Assembly: GCF_031143425.1 (NCBI RefSeq)
Contig: NC_090448.1
Coordinates: 332,208,177-332,272,176, forward strand
DNA: 64,000 bases
DNA from: Pleurodeles waltl
Lineage: Eukaryota > Chordata > Amphibia > Caudata > Salamandridae
Direction of reading: 5' to 3'
Both the position numbers and the translations under genes were made by a program. A model generated the notes under the pieces. That model did not search any database and was not told where the DNA came from. It worked only from the letters and a program-made list of their open reading frames with translations. The stretch's first letter is position 1. Each line of letters opens with the position of its first letter. This document shows, in pieces, positions 11,011 through 22,269 of the stretch.

Positions 11011-12587
11011 TAACTGTGCAAGACAAAATGTTTGATTACCTGTTCTAATGATGAATTGAGGTGCAGACAAACAGTGATGATGAGGGGGATGATGGGCAAT
11101 TTACAGAATCAGAAACAGAGACCGCAAATGAAGTCTACCCTTTGATAACCCTATTCCCGATGCTTACGGTAACTGACTTGCCAGCTGAATTGCAAGGAAC
11201 GGTGACAGAAAAAGTGTGGGACCTGACAGGAAAAGAAGTGGGATTAATAAAAGGAGTTGAACCTGTCAAAGTACAGGTGAAGCCAAATGCAGTGTTTCCC
11301 CAGGTGCCGCAGTATCACATGGCACAAGATTTCCTTATACAGGTGTCGCAGAGAATTGCAGACTTTGTAAAGCAAGGAGTCCTGAAGGAAGTATTGAGCA
11401 GTCCATGTAATTCACCAATAATTGGGTTGAAAAAGCCTTGTGGGAAGGTTTGAATTGTGCAGGACTTGAGGAAAATAAACAAGATTGTGGTAAAAGGTTG
11501 CCCCATAGTGCCAAATCCAGCAGTGATTATGTTTCAGGTTCCGTGTGAAGCAGAGTGGTTCACAGTTGTGGATTTGTCACAAGCGTTCTTTTCGGTGCCT
11601 CTTCATGAGGACAGCCAATTTTTATTCAGTTTCAAATTCCTGGACAAGGTGTACAGCTGGTGAAGAATTCCTCAAGGGTTTTCTGAGTCACCTTCCATCT
11701 TCAATCAAATATTAAAGAAGGACTTGGAGTCGCTAGAATTACCTTTAAGTTCGACTCTAGTGCAGTATATTGATGACTTGCTGATTGCGTCCAGAACAAA
11801 AGACGACTGTAGGTATGACACAATTGCCTTACTGAACCACTTGGGAAAGAACGGACATAAAGTGTCCCCAAAGAAGCTACAGTATTGTAAAAAAGAGGTG
11901 AAATACTTAGGGCCTATGATTGAGAAAGGATCCAGGAGAATATCAAAGAAAAGGGTGACAGCCATACTGCAGATGAATCCCCCAACAACAAAGAGAGATG
12001 TCAGAATGTTTTTGGGAATGGTGGGCTACTGTCGCCAGTGGATTCCCAACTTTTCGATTATCTCCAAACCATTGATAAAATTGACAGGCAAAGAAACTAA
12101 GGGTGAACCGTATACCATAGCTTTGTCCAAGGAAGAGCTTGAGTCATTCATGGAATTGAGAGAGTGCATGTGCAGGACACCAGCCTTAGGTATGCTTGAT
12201 TACACGAAACCTTTTCTACTGTTTTGTCATAAACGTGATGCTTGTTCTTTGTCTGTTTTGACACAGGTCCATGGAGGTGCAAACCGCCCTGTAGCATATT
12301 TTTCAGCTACCTTGGACCCAGTTGCCGCAGCCTTACCGGGTTGTTTGCCTGCAGTTGCAGCAGTTGGTCAGAGCCTCACACAGTGTGAAGGCATAGTGAT
12401 GGGACATCCCTTAACAGTAATGGTTCCGCATTCAGTTGAAATTCTGTTGACCTGAACTAAGACTCAGCACATGACAAATGCCCGACTTTCCCGATATGAG
12501 ACAATTATTCTGGGGTCGCCAAATGTCTCCTTGAAGCGATGTACTGTATTGAACCTGGCAACTCTACTTCCTGTTGAAAACACTGAG

Positions 12588-12765
12588 GGGGTTATTACAA
12601 CTTTGGAGGAGGTGTTAATCCGTCCCAAAAGTGACGATAAAGTGACGGATATACCACCAGCCATATTACGAGTCCATTATATCCTATGGAACTCGTAATA
12701 CGGCTGGTGGTATATCCGTCACTTTTGGGACAGATTAACACCTCCTCCAAAGTTGTAATAACCCT
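12588..12765. mobile_element. Hairpin (foldback) MITE in RNase H region
   Basis: Nearly the whole 178 bp is one inverted repeat with arms of about 80 bp around a centre near 12675-12690. The ends are GGGGTTATTAC and GTAATAACCCT, with one mismatch. CTGAG flanks both sides (12583-12587 and 12766-12770), a likely 5-bp target duplication. The left arm has an 11-base duplication (GATAAAGTGAC) that breaks perfect pairing. ERV-B lacks it. No coding capacity. Confidence 0.88.
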
Positions 12766-14499
12766 CTGAGATTAGTAATTCGGAGGAAGTGGAACATGAC
12801 TGTCTTGAGGTAACAGAACTATGCACCAAACCTAGACCTGACATTAAAGACACGCAGTTAAAAGAAAATTACTGCATTATGTTTGTTGATGGATCATGTT
12901 TGAGAGACTCAGTCGGAATACTGAGAGCTGGATATGCTGTGTGTACAATCACTGGTATTATAGAAGCCTCCTGGCTCGAAAGAGTGTATTCCGCACAAGT
13001 GGCTGAATTAATTGCCCTTACTAAGGCATGCCACGCAGCTGAAAATCTGAAAGTTACCATCTATACTGACAACAGATATGGGTTCGGCATTGTACATGAT
13101 TTTGGCTAATTGTGGTCACAGAGGGGTTTTATGACCTCTTCTGGCTCACCAGTGAAAAATGGCGAACAGATTAAGGATTTGTTGCATGCGGTTCAGTTGC
13201 TTCTTGAAATTGCCGTGGTGAAATGCAATGCTCATGTTAAGTCACAGGACTTTGTGTCAATGAGAAACGGTTATGCAGATCAAGTCGCAAGGTTTTGCGC
13301 ATTGAACTGTATATCGTTCAAGGATCAGTGGGAAATGCTACCGCACACTGAAAATGAGACATGCCTGAACTTTGCATTAAGAGTTGTTGACACATTAGAT
13401 GAGCTAAAATCACTGCAGGGTCGTGCTAGTAGGGAAGAGAAAAGCTCCTGGCAGAGAATGCAATGTGTACAGAGAGCTGACGACTTGTGGGTCTCAGAGG
13501 AGGGGAAACTGGTTTTGCCAAACAGTCTTTTGTCACAGTTTGCAAGACTTTGCCATGGTCAGGCACACCTTGGGAGAGACGCAATGATCAGATTATTCAA
13601 AATTGATTGGTTCAATCCGAAATTCAGACAAGGCGCAGAGGTTACCTGTCACAGGTGCATCATCTGTCAACAGATAAATCCAGGAAAAGGGACAGTGGTG
13701 ACTTTGAGCCACATAGGGAGAGCTGGAGGTCCGTTTAGCAAGATGCAGATGGATTTCATTGAGATGCCTGTATGTGGAGGCTTGAGGTACGTGTTGGTGA
13801 TTGTGTGCGTTTACAGTCATTGGATTGAACCCTATCCTACACGTAGAAATGACAGTCTCACAGTTGCAAAGCTGGTGCTTAGAGAGTTAATACCAAGGTT
13901 CGGTTTTCCGGTCTCTTTAGAATCAGATAGGGGCAGACACTTCGACAATGAAGTGATAAAGCTCTTGTGTGCTGCATTAGACATTGAACGGAAGCTGCAT
14001 TGTAGCTATCGCCCGAAGCATCAGGACTAGTGGAACAGATGAATGGTACTTTGAAGTCGAGAATGGCAAAAATGTGTGCAGCTACCAATATGAAGTGGCC
14101 AGATGCATTGCCTTTAGTGCTAATGTCAATGAGAAACGCACCTGATAAGAAGACAGGACTATCACCCCATGAAATCTTGATGGGGAGAGCTATGGGGTTG
14201 CCCACAGTACCTGCAAATGCTCTTGTGAATATCACGGATGATATGGTGTTGGACTACTGCAAAGGTTTGGCTGATGTGGTCCGCTCTTTTTCCCACCAGG
14301 TGGAGGCCAACACATTGCCACCGATCAGTGATCTAGGTCACAACCTGCAAACCGGTGACTGGGTGGTTGTCAAGAAACACGTAAAGAAGTCGTGTTTGGA
14401 GCCGTGCTGGAAGGGGCCATATCAAGTAATACTGACAACAACTACTGCTGTGAAATGTGCAGGTGTTCCAAACTGGATACCTGCCAGTCACACAAAGAA

Positions 14500-15168
14500 G
14501 GTGTCATGTCCGACTGATGAGGAACTTGAAGTTTCCGACTCAGCAATTCCGGAGAAGGAAGTCTCAGGGCCGGAGAACAGTCAAAGGGGAACTGAGACTG
14601 CAAGAGAGCCCACTGAGGACGGCCTAGTCCCTCAAGCAGTAAACGAGTTCGAAAGAGGTGACAGTGAGCCTATCCCAGTAGAGGCAGCAGGAGAACTAAG
14701 TCAAGGAGAGGTTCTCCCAGAAGTAGACGGATACGGGTTAGAGCTTGAACCTGTTACAGACCCAGAGGAAGAAGGGGAAATAATAGAGGAAGGCCAAAGC
14801 ACACCGGCATCTCCCGAGCCAGTTGCAGGTCCGTCAAGAGAAAACACTATAGCACAAGAGGAGGGTGCTGTTCAGTGTTCTGAAAGGCCAAGCAGGAAGA
14901 AAACGCATAAAGGTGATAACTGGCCAAAGAAACAAGCTGCAAGAGAAAAGATCGTCCCAGGTGAGACAATAGAGGAAGAAATTGACACAACCAGAAGGAT
15001 CTGTGTGAAGGAGAGCTGCAGAGTGAACGCAGGCTGAAAAGAAGGAGAGTTGCAAACAGAAGGTACGCAGGTCCTGAATGGGCATATGCCACAAAATCTG
15101 AGTGGCAACAAGAATTCTTAGCGTTTTGCTTTGATCGAGAAGTACCAGGCCAATACTACGGTACCTGA
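14500..15168 (+). other. ERV-A post-integrase extension with arginine-rich motif
   Basis: After the GPY/F-like end of integrase, ERV-A continues for about 220 codons of acidic, Glu/Pro/Ser-rich sequence. It ends with a basic stretch (RRLKRRRVANRRY, about 15023-15066) and a tail reading GPEWAYAT...EFLAFCFDREV...QYYGT, closed by TGA at 15166. The last 50 or so codons are in a different frame from the preceding open stretch (14030-15037) because of a small indel near 14990. ERV-B has the same end at 45364-45522. It could be the C-terminus of Pol or a separately expressed accessory exon. I recognise no family for it. Confidence 0.6.
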
Positions 15169-15449
15169 AACCACTTTAAGCAAGAGTCTGTGTTAAAATT
15201 GAAATCAAAATTGACAGCTGAAAGCTGAAGGAAAGAGACTTATAAATTACCAGATGTGACTCTTGAAACCTGAATTGACTTTGAAAAACCGGATATGACA
15301 AGCTGCTAACCTGATTTCACAAAAGGGGTCCTGGCGTGAGCAAAACGCTGTAAATATAAGCAGAGAGAAAGAGAGACTTTGAGAAAAAAAAAAGAGAACT
15401 TTTAAATCGTCCTCAAGTTGATTGTTTGCTTCGAGTTATTCTGCTATCT

Positions 15450-15461
15450 GATCCTTTACAG
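15450..15461 (+). promoter_or_regulatory. Candidate env splice acceptor
   Basis: A pyrimidine-rich run ends in CCTTTACAG/ACC four bases before the env ATG at 15465, a good vertebrate 3' splice-site pattern. ERV-B has changed the AG at this spot (CTATACAAAC before ATG at 45766). Inferred from motif and position only. Confidence 0.4.
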
Positions 15462-15464
15462 ACC

Positions 15465-16930
15465 ATGGCTTACAATAGAGGTAGTAGAAAAAAGGGTAAA
15501 GTGTGTGGTTGGTTAAGTGTTATTCTAGGTATTGTGTGTGCAATAATAATTGTAGGTGTGATTGTGGGAATGCGGTGGTTGGATAAGAAAGCGACTAACA
15601 ATGCTTCAAAACCTGACACTGCTACACTAACTCCGTGGGAAAAGTTTGAGCAAGATATGCAACACTTGCATGAGGAAACTAATTCAAAGGGGGAACTCCC
15701 CACTAATGTCTTCTATCGCTTGCTGAATGAGTATGTTGATACAATGGATGCGAAAAACTGTTATGTGTGCACAAAGATTCCTTCATCAGTACGGGAGGGG
15801 GTCACTTATCATAGCTTGCCATTAACTTACGGGATAAGCTGGAGCCTGCTGCTAACAATATTCTATGATAAGGAGCATGTGCAATATTTTTATTCAAATT
15901 TGGATGTGGTGTTTTCCTTTGTGCCTGTGATTGAGTTTCTGAACAAGTTAGCTAAAGAGCATAGCATGAAATTAGTTAGAGGTTTCTTTAAGCCAACACT
16001 AACCTTTGGAACAGCTTATGCACACCGCAACAATCTGACCTGCTTACTAACACCTGTGGAGAAAAGATTCTTAGATCACACTGATGATAGACGCAAAGCA
16101 CTTAAAGAAAGGCTAGAAAAAGGATTAGACAAACGCACATATGCAAATGATTATGCTTACACCACAATAAAGACGCAAGGCAAACTATAGTTGTATTACA
16201 TGTAGGAAGGCTTTGTATATATAGGCCAAAATCTGATCATGACACCTTATTTGTGGGAACGAGTGAATGCAGGCATGTGTTTTTGTTCCAGAGTAAGTGG
16301 ACATTCATGTTAAATGGACAGGATCCAGCGATCCCTGGGATCTATTATATATGTGGACTTAATGCTTATTACCGTCTCCCTAAGGGATGGTATGGGACAT
16401 GTTATTTGGGGATAGTTTTCGCAAAGATCTACCAGATTGATGACTTAAAACAAATACCTAAAATGTCTGAATTGCAACATGCTAGACAAAAACAAGAGAC
16501 AGCGGCTGCTGTCGTGAGTAACATATTTGGAGCCATAATTCCTTCAGTAGGGGTTATCTTAAACTCCATAAAAATTCGAAAGTTGTCTACTATTGTGGAT
16601 AACATGCTGACAAACTTCACAGCGGAAAGAGCTATGACTCTTCAAAATCGGTTTGCTTTAGACATTCTTTTAGCAAAGAGCGGCGGAGTCTGCAAGATGC
16701 TCAACGAGCGTCATTGTTGCTCATTTATCCCGGATAATAGTAAAAAGATTAGAGGTATGCTTACTAACTTAACTAGAGATAGTGCAGATTTGAAAGAACC
16801 TGGAGTATGGGAGAAGGTTGGAAAAGGAATTGCCAGAGTAGGGAGTTGGTTTAGTAATATTTGGAACGGGGTGCTTGCAAAAATATTAGGGAGTCTATTA
16901 ATTGTCTTAATTTGTTTATTGGGTTTATGA
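15465..16930 (+). pseudogene. env: ERV-A env, broken
   Basis: Envelope glycoprotein for cell entry. The ATG at 15465 has a strong context (ACCATGG). The N-terminus is basic, then a hydrophobic stretch (residues about 13-36) that acts as leader or anchor. The surface part has CYVC (residues 99-102), resembling the CxxC motif of gamma-type Env. A weak basic site (ARQKQE, near 16480) precedes a fusion-peptide-like stretch, then a heptad and LQNRFALD region with CX7CC (near 16690-16722) and a C-terminal hydrophobic anchor. Breaks are a 4-base loss near 16184 giving TAG at 16188, a 36-base in-frame deletion near 16620, and TGA at 16928 where ERV-B has TGG. Confidence 0.88.
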
Positions 16931-17148
16931 GGAGCATGCAAAATTAATGAAAGAATTAAAAGAAATTGGACCAACCGTAACAAAAGGAATGAAGAAAATG
17001 AAAGGGAGAAAATGTTTAATGAAATTTGGGAGAGCTCACACAAAGGCCAAGATGTTGAAATGCGCATTATGCGTAAGGTGAAAAATTTAAAGTGAAAGGT
17101 TAAAAAAGGAAAGGTTTGTGTGATGACGAACGTCATCAGAGGAGGGAC
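16931..17148 (+). other. ERV-A post-env region and polypurine tract
   Basis: Lys-rich codons follow the env stop and may be the old cytoplasmic tail or 3' untranslated sequence. AGAGGAGGGAC just before the 3' LTR (17138-17148) is the polypurine tract used to prime plus-strand synthesis. ERV-B has the same tract at 47426-47436. Confidence 0.7.
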
Positions 17149-18624
17149 TGAGAGAGTGTAGTTTATATAATCTATATTAACATGAAATGTTTATGAAATA
17201 ATGTGTGATAATGCTGCATAGAAACTGAATTAATGAGATTTGCTTAAAACGTGCACTTGAAATGTGACCACGGGGAGTGGCCGTCAATATATACGAGGAC
17301 TAATGAAATTGACTAATGCTTATGAATATTTGTATTAAAATATGGTTTTCTACTAATTATTAATGATTATGTTATTACAGTTATGCTAAATGAATCTTGT
17401 AGGTCTTAAGTTAGCATGAAGCTTAGCTGCCTTGCTCTCATATTAACTGTGTTTTTCTAAACGTGCAGTGTGCTGACTTGCAATAGGACATGACCTCTTG
17501 TTTTTCTTCAACTAGAAGCTGAATGTAACCATAGTGGATCCGTTCTCATGAAAATCATCTTGCTGGTAGAAATGTTTAGCTAAAATGCAACAGTGTAGAT
17601 TAATATAATGTACAGGTCGTTCTAACCGGTAAAGACAATGGAGCTACTGACCAAAAGATGTGCAAAGAATTACAGAAGGATGAAATCATACCGGACGGAA
17701 TGTACTACAAAAAAGGGATAAAAACCCATGACACAGGGAGCCATTTAGGTGGGTTAGGGAATGCTATTGATTTTATCCAGAAACTTTGTCACTCTGCTTG
17801 GTGACTTATTGGTTTATTTAAAAACATTCTCGTCCTTAGATTGCCCATTTTACACTTTGCCGTCTTATGATGGAAGTGCCTCTTTTTGCCCCGGAGCTGA
17901 GTTTGACTAATGGCGAATCGACTGATGTCCTGAAGACGAAGACTGAACCTGAGTGCTGACCTAAACCTTGGAGGGGAACTATGACAATGAAATTGTGATT
18001 TGTCTGTTTGCTTTTCCTTTCTAGGTACCAACTGCTTACTTTTGACAGAGACCATAGCTAGATGTTTTCCAAATTGGTGTTCTAAATAGTTTTGCATGAA
18101 GTCCAACATGCCAATGCTAATCAGTGGTTAGGACCGGTGCTCACTAAACTGACGTAAATAGACAAACGACTGAATCTATGCTTTGTTGAACTGACGCGTT
18201 GATGACACTCTGCTACAGTTGATCTATGTTCACACCGTGTTATGTTCTGATGTTTGTGATTCTTGCCTTAATGAAATCTTATCAGAGTTGCCATATCGTG
18301 ACTATGCTGTTTTGTTTCTTGGTTTTGAGATCAACGCATCTACTTTTAGAATTGTAACTAAATAGGGAATAAAACTCATAAAAGTCTACTAAACTGGTGT
18401 GATTATTCATGACTGCAAGGTCATGGTGGTGTCTCAAGTTGATTAATGTCTCTGACTAAAGTAAAATGCATTGTTGTAATAAATATTGATGACATTATTG
18501 ACGTATTGAATGACATTTTGATTAGCTATCTCGTCCTAAGGTGTCTCTCAACTGGGTCAAAAGATTCATTGGCCTAAAACGAGTCCTAATGGGTAGTAAA
18601 TTATCATAAAGGGACGCGTTATCA
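17149..18624 (+). repeat. ERV-A 3' LTR
   Basis: It matches the 5' LTR from TGAGAGAGTG to GTTATCA, but is 1,476 bp because of a deletion of about 138 bp after CCGGACG near 17697. Six differences are visible in the first 160 bp. AATAAA lies at 18369-18374. It is followed by the TTAC target duplication (18625-18628). Confidence 0.92.
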
Positions 18625-19532
18625 TTACTATTTCATTGTATCACTGCCAGCCTTACCAGAGGCGAGATGACACTGGGCTTCTTTCAGGTTAGGACAAATT
18701 GCCTTTCTAATGTAAAGTTGATGATGTTACAGAGTGGGTTAATGTCACAAAGCATCTGTGGAACAGAAAGTTCTTTAACTAGAAGTTAGTGTTCCGTCTT
18801 GGTAACTTGAGGAAAATGTCAGCCTTAATAAAGAAGGTGGTGATCCTCCTCAGTTTACTGAACCTCCGTGACGGCTATAACATCTTAATGAATTCAGAAT
18901 AGGAAGAAAACAAGTTGCACGTCATGTGTGACTCTTCTGTGGAGGAAAGATTAAAAACAGGTGTAACTGCAAGACGTGTTTTGCAGAACACTGAAAGTTT
19001 TGCTGAGAATACCTTTACTAATGTTGGAAAAAATGTTTTGTATTTCATCAGGATGGCCTGGTACCTGCTGTCATTTGGGAACTTCATCATGGTACAAGTA
19101 ATTCTTTATTTAATTTGTTGGTATCAAGCTTGGCATAAGGTGAGCTTTTTATTGTCAGTATGTTTAGGCATCTTGTTTTCAGTTTACAAAAAACAATCAG
19201 TTACATATTTTCAGCAACCATGGTTCCTCTAAAATATAAATTGTACACATTATAAAAAGCAGTTTAAATGAAAACCTGTTGTCGAAATGTCATGAGAATG
19301 TAATGCTTTATGCCTGCTGCCCCAGTGTTAGTAGAAATGTCAGCCACTTAGGAGAGAACCTAGGGGCACAGGTAATAAGTGCTCTTACATTTGCAAAGAC
19401 CGTGATTCACAAATCACAGGATTTGCAACCACAACATCCCAAGTCGGAATGTGCTAAAGTTAATTTTGACTGAAAAAGCACATTTTGTGACTGACTCATT
19501 ATCAGTGGGGGCACCTCTGCTAGTGCATGGGT
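18625..19532. repeat. Macrosatellite unit 2, right part
   Basis: This continues the unit split by ERV-A. It includes the exon-like segment at 19052-19139 and an open frame over 18915-19232 (105 codons, TTG at its upstream end). No host gene can be claimed. Confidence 0.88.
19052..19139 (+). other. Exon-like 88-nt hydrophobic segment repeated in every unit
   Basis: The segment runs from a T-rich TTTCATCAG acceptor-like sequence to AAG/GTGAGC, a strong splice-donor match. It encodes a hydrophobic stretch (AWYLLSFGNF...) that could span a membrane. Counterparts are at 21170-21257 and near 51030-51117, 53063-53150, 55187-55275 and 62632-62719. The donor is intact in all of them and weaker in unit 1 (GAGGTGAGC). 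The surrounding frame is open for 83-105 codons in six units. I do not recognise the protein. Openness could be chance, because the copies are closely related. Confidence 0.3.
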
Positions 19533-21638
19533 GCCCTCACACACAGGCACTTTATCAGGGCTGGAGGGCTTGCTAAAGAGGTGACTTATAAGTGACCTGG
19601 TGCAGTGTAAATGGCAGTGAAAGGGTGCTTGCACCTTTTCAGGCAGGCTTCAATGACAGTCCTGCAGACGTCTTTGCATGTGCTCCCTATGGGTGGCAAA
19701 ATAAATGCTGCAGTCCATAGCGATCCCCTGGAACCCAATGCCCTGGGTAACTAGGTATCATATACTAAGGGCTCATAAGAGGGCACCAGTGTGCCAATTG
19801 TGGATGAAATACTGTCTTAACAGTATCCAACAACCACATTTAAGGGAGAGAGCATAACTACTGAGGTGTCTGTGTCTACTGGGGTCCTGATTAGTAGGAT
19901 CACAGCAGACACAGTCAAACACACTGACAAACAGGCCAAACGTGGGGGTAACCAAGCTAGAAGGAGGCTACTTTCCTACACCTAGATGTGATGATACTGT
20001 ATTCTTTGGTAGGGATTGAATACTGTTTTCACAAGAGGTGTTTGAATGTTTACCCTTGTATGTATCAAGGGCAAAATCTTCAGATGTTTGAAATAGAGAT
20101 AATTTTTGCATGTGGGGCATTGGTTTTAGATGACATGGGAGATCTCACATGTTTACTTAATGCTGGTGTGGCTCTTCCAGACAGAAACCAGAGTAACAGT
20201 ACAATGTGGTGACAGAAACAGAAAAAGCTGGGCATAATAATTTGCGCAATGAAAAAGACAATGCTGTGTACTTTGTGTGTTGGTCTGTTTTAAAGAATTC
20301 ATAGAGCATATTATCTCTGCTCATGTGAAATGTAGTTTGCTGTTACTGATATTTTACGAATGCCACAGAAATACATTAAATGAAAAAAGAAAAAGAAATA
20401 CATACTCATTGCTTCTGGGTATTTAATAGAATCTTACTTTCCACCATATCAGCTAGGAATTTCATACATTTCTACTTCACATCCCTCTCACTAGATCTTC
20501 TTTCTGTTATGAAAGAACACTATTGTTAAAATGAACATCCCCTTTTAAACCAAAAAGTTAGAAATGTATAACATTATATTAATAACTTAAAACTTCATCA
20601 CAATAACGTTTTGTAATTCAATCCCTCAGCCCAGTAACAATGGATTTATCATTGTGTTTACAGCTTTTAATTTCTGGAACTTCCCACATTCAAACACATG
20701 ACCTTTGTTTGACTTATTCAAAGTTGTATAAATTAGACCATTTTACTATTTCATTGTATCACTGCCAGTCTTACCAGAGGCGAGATGACACTAGACTTCT
20801 TTCAGGTTAGGACAAATTGCCTTTCTAATGTAAAGTTGATGATGTCACAGAGTGGGTTAATGTCACAAAGCATCTGTGGAACAGAAAGTTCTTTAACTAG
20901 AAGTTAGTGTTCCGTCTTTGTAACTTGAGGAAAATATCAGCCTTAATAAAGAAGGTGGTGATCCTCCTCAGTTTACTGAACCTCTGTGACGACTATAACA
21001 TCTTAATTAATTCAGAATAGGAAGAAAACAAGTTGCGCATCATGTATGACTCCTCTGTGGAGGAAAGATTACAAACAGGTGTAACTGCAAGACGTGTTTT
21101 GCAGAACACTGAAAGTTTTGCTGAGGATACTTTTACTAATGATGGAAAAAATGTTTTGTATTTCATCAGGATGGCCTGGTACCTCCTGTCATTTGGGAAC
21201 TTCATCATGGTACAAGTACTTCTTTATTTCAGTTGTTGGTATCAAGCGTGGCATAAGGTGAGCTTTTTATTGTCAGTATGTTTAGGCATTTTGTTTTCAG
21301 TTTACAAAAAACAATCAGTTACATATTTTCAGCAATCATGGTTCCTCTAAAATGTAAATTTTACACATTATAAAAAGCAGTTTGTTGTCGAAATGTCATG
21401 AGAATGTAATGCTTTATGCCTGCTGTCCCAGTGTTAGTAGAAATGTCAGCCACTTTGGAGAGAACCTAGGGGCACAGGTAATAAGTGCTCTTACAATTGC
21501 AAAGGCCGTGATTCACAAATCACAGGATTTGCAACCACAACATCCCAAGTCGGAATGTGCTAAAGTTAATTTTGATTGAAAAAGCACATTTTGTGACTGA
21601 CTCATTATCAGTGGGGGCACCTCTGCTAGTGCATGGGT
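19533..21638. repeat. Macrosatellite unit 3
   Basis: A complete unit of 2,106 bp. A short deletion near 19554 removes GTACCCTGCCC. A second small deletion at 21381 removes about 13 bases that other units have before TTGTCGAAATGTC. It carries a 105-codon open frame at 21033-21350 around the exon-like segment. Confidence 0.9.
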
Positions 21639-21684
21639 GCCCTCACACACAGGCACTTTGTACCCTGCCCTCAGGGCTGGAGGG
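21639..21684. repeat. Macrosatellite unit 4, first 46 bp
   Basis: Only the opening of unit 4 is present before Gypsy-1 begins. The rest of the unit, and whatever satellite lay between here and ERV-B, is missing. Confidence 0.85.
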
Positions 21685-21848
21685 TGTGGTGAATGAAAGT
21701 ATTGGTCTACAATAAAGGCATTGTAAACAACTTTAATGGTAATGCGCGACCTAGCATCCAGCAACTCGGAGAAACAAGTCAAACTGTCATCTCCAGAATC
21801 CACTGAACACAAACGTTCTGAAGAACGCGCACCGAACCCATACACAAC
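21685..21848 (-). repeat. Gypsy-1 3' LTR
   Basis: In plus orientation it reads TGTGGTGAATG...CACAACA, with TG...CA ends and about 164 bp. On the minus strand, GAAGGCAAGAAGA (complement at 21852-21864) precedes it as a polypurine tract. The boundary is inferred by analogy with Gypsy-2, since no second LTR is available. Confidence 0.65.
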
Positions 21849-21975
21849 ATATCTTCTTGCCTTCACATAAATTGTGTACAAAAGGAAATATCTAGCATAA
21901 AACATAACTTAAACAAAAAACAAGTTGTTACTTAATATTACAGTTTTTCAGATCAAAAACAATTATAAAACTAAA

Positions 21976-22269
21976 TCACTTCAAAATATAATCTTTAAGA
22001 TAACCAGGACATCTGCGAGACCTCATCAATTGCTCACGAACCACTCCTTCTGTTCGAGACTTCTCAATCTCTTGAGTTACACTTTGTGATTCACTCTCTC
22101 CAGCCTCAGAAACATGACCCCTACCAGGAGTAGATTCTCTACCATCATTTCTTAAAGTATCAGAATTAGTACTGTGACTTACCATCAACACTCCAAAAGA
22201 AGGAGCTAGAACATTCATCCTCCACCTGACTAGAAACACACTCCCCCCCCTTCTGATAAAGAGCCACAT
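21976..22269 (-). pseudogene. Gypsy-1 Pol C-terminal tail
   Basis: A Ser/Glu-rich tail ends in RRCPGYLKDYILK before the stop, like the end of the Gypsy-2 protein (LPKKYADFVLC). It is out of frame with the integrase reading. The shift is probably at the run of eight C's near 22242-22250, a common site of indel or sequencing error. Only the part below about 22250 belongs to this frame. Confidence 0.6.

Larger units (their letters stand above)
11014..15168 (+). pseudogene. pol: ERV-A pol (RT, RNase H, integrase), broken
   Basis: Reverse transcriptase carries the VVDLSQAFFSVPL and YIDDLLIAS motifs (near 11568 and 11765). RNase H has FVDGSC (near 12883) and YTDNRYG. Integrase has an HHCC domain (near 13560-13670) and D...D residues at MDFIEM and ESDRGRH. 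Stops relative to ERV-B are TGA at 11451 and 12453 (both CGA in ERV-B), TGA at 11661, and TAA at 13107. A hairpin MITE sits at 12588-12765. A one-base loss near 14013 shifts the frame just before the catalytic Glu. Beyond integrase the frame runs through a WKGPYQV (GPY/F-like) motif into a long acidic tail, with another shift near 14990. Confidence 0.9.
3340..18624 (+). mobile_element. ERV-A: full-length decayed endogenous retrovirus (gamma/epsilon-like)
   Basis: A complete provirus of 15,285 bp. Its order is 5' LTR, primer-binding site, leader, gag, pro, pol, env, polypurine tract, 3' LTR. It is flanked by a 4-bp duplication, TTAC. Removing the four nested DNA transposons (about 1.9 kb) leaves about 13.4 kb. 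RNase H, integrase and Env resemble gammaretrovirus-like proteins, so I place it among class I (gamma/epsilon-like) elements. Every gene carries stops or frameshifts, so it is not competent. The two LTRs differ at six of the first 160 aligned bases, so it is older than ERV-B. This is an old genomic copy; only its state is described. Confidence 0.93.

Noticed and set aside
17121..17136. GATGACGAACGTCATC palindrome near the ERV-A polypurine tract as a conserved signal
   Set aside because: ERV-B reads GATGACGAGCGTCCTC, so the palindrome is not conserved.
17789..18109. Reverse-strand frame in the ERV-A LTRs (also 4200-4445), as a possible antisense viral gene
   Set aside because: The ERV-B LTR does not keep the frame, and the two ERV-A copies differ in length; likely chance.
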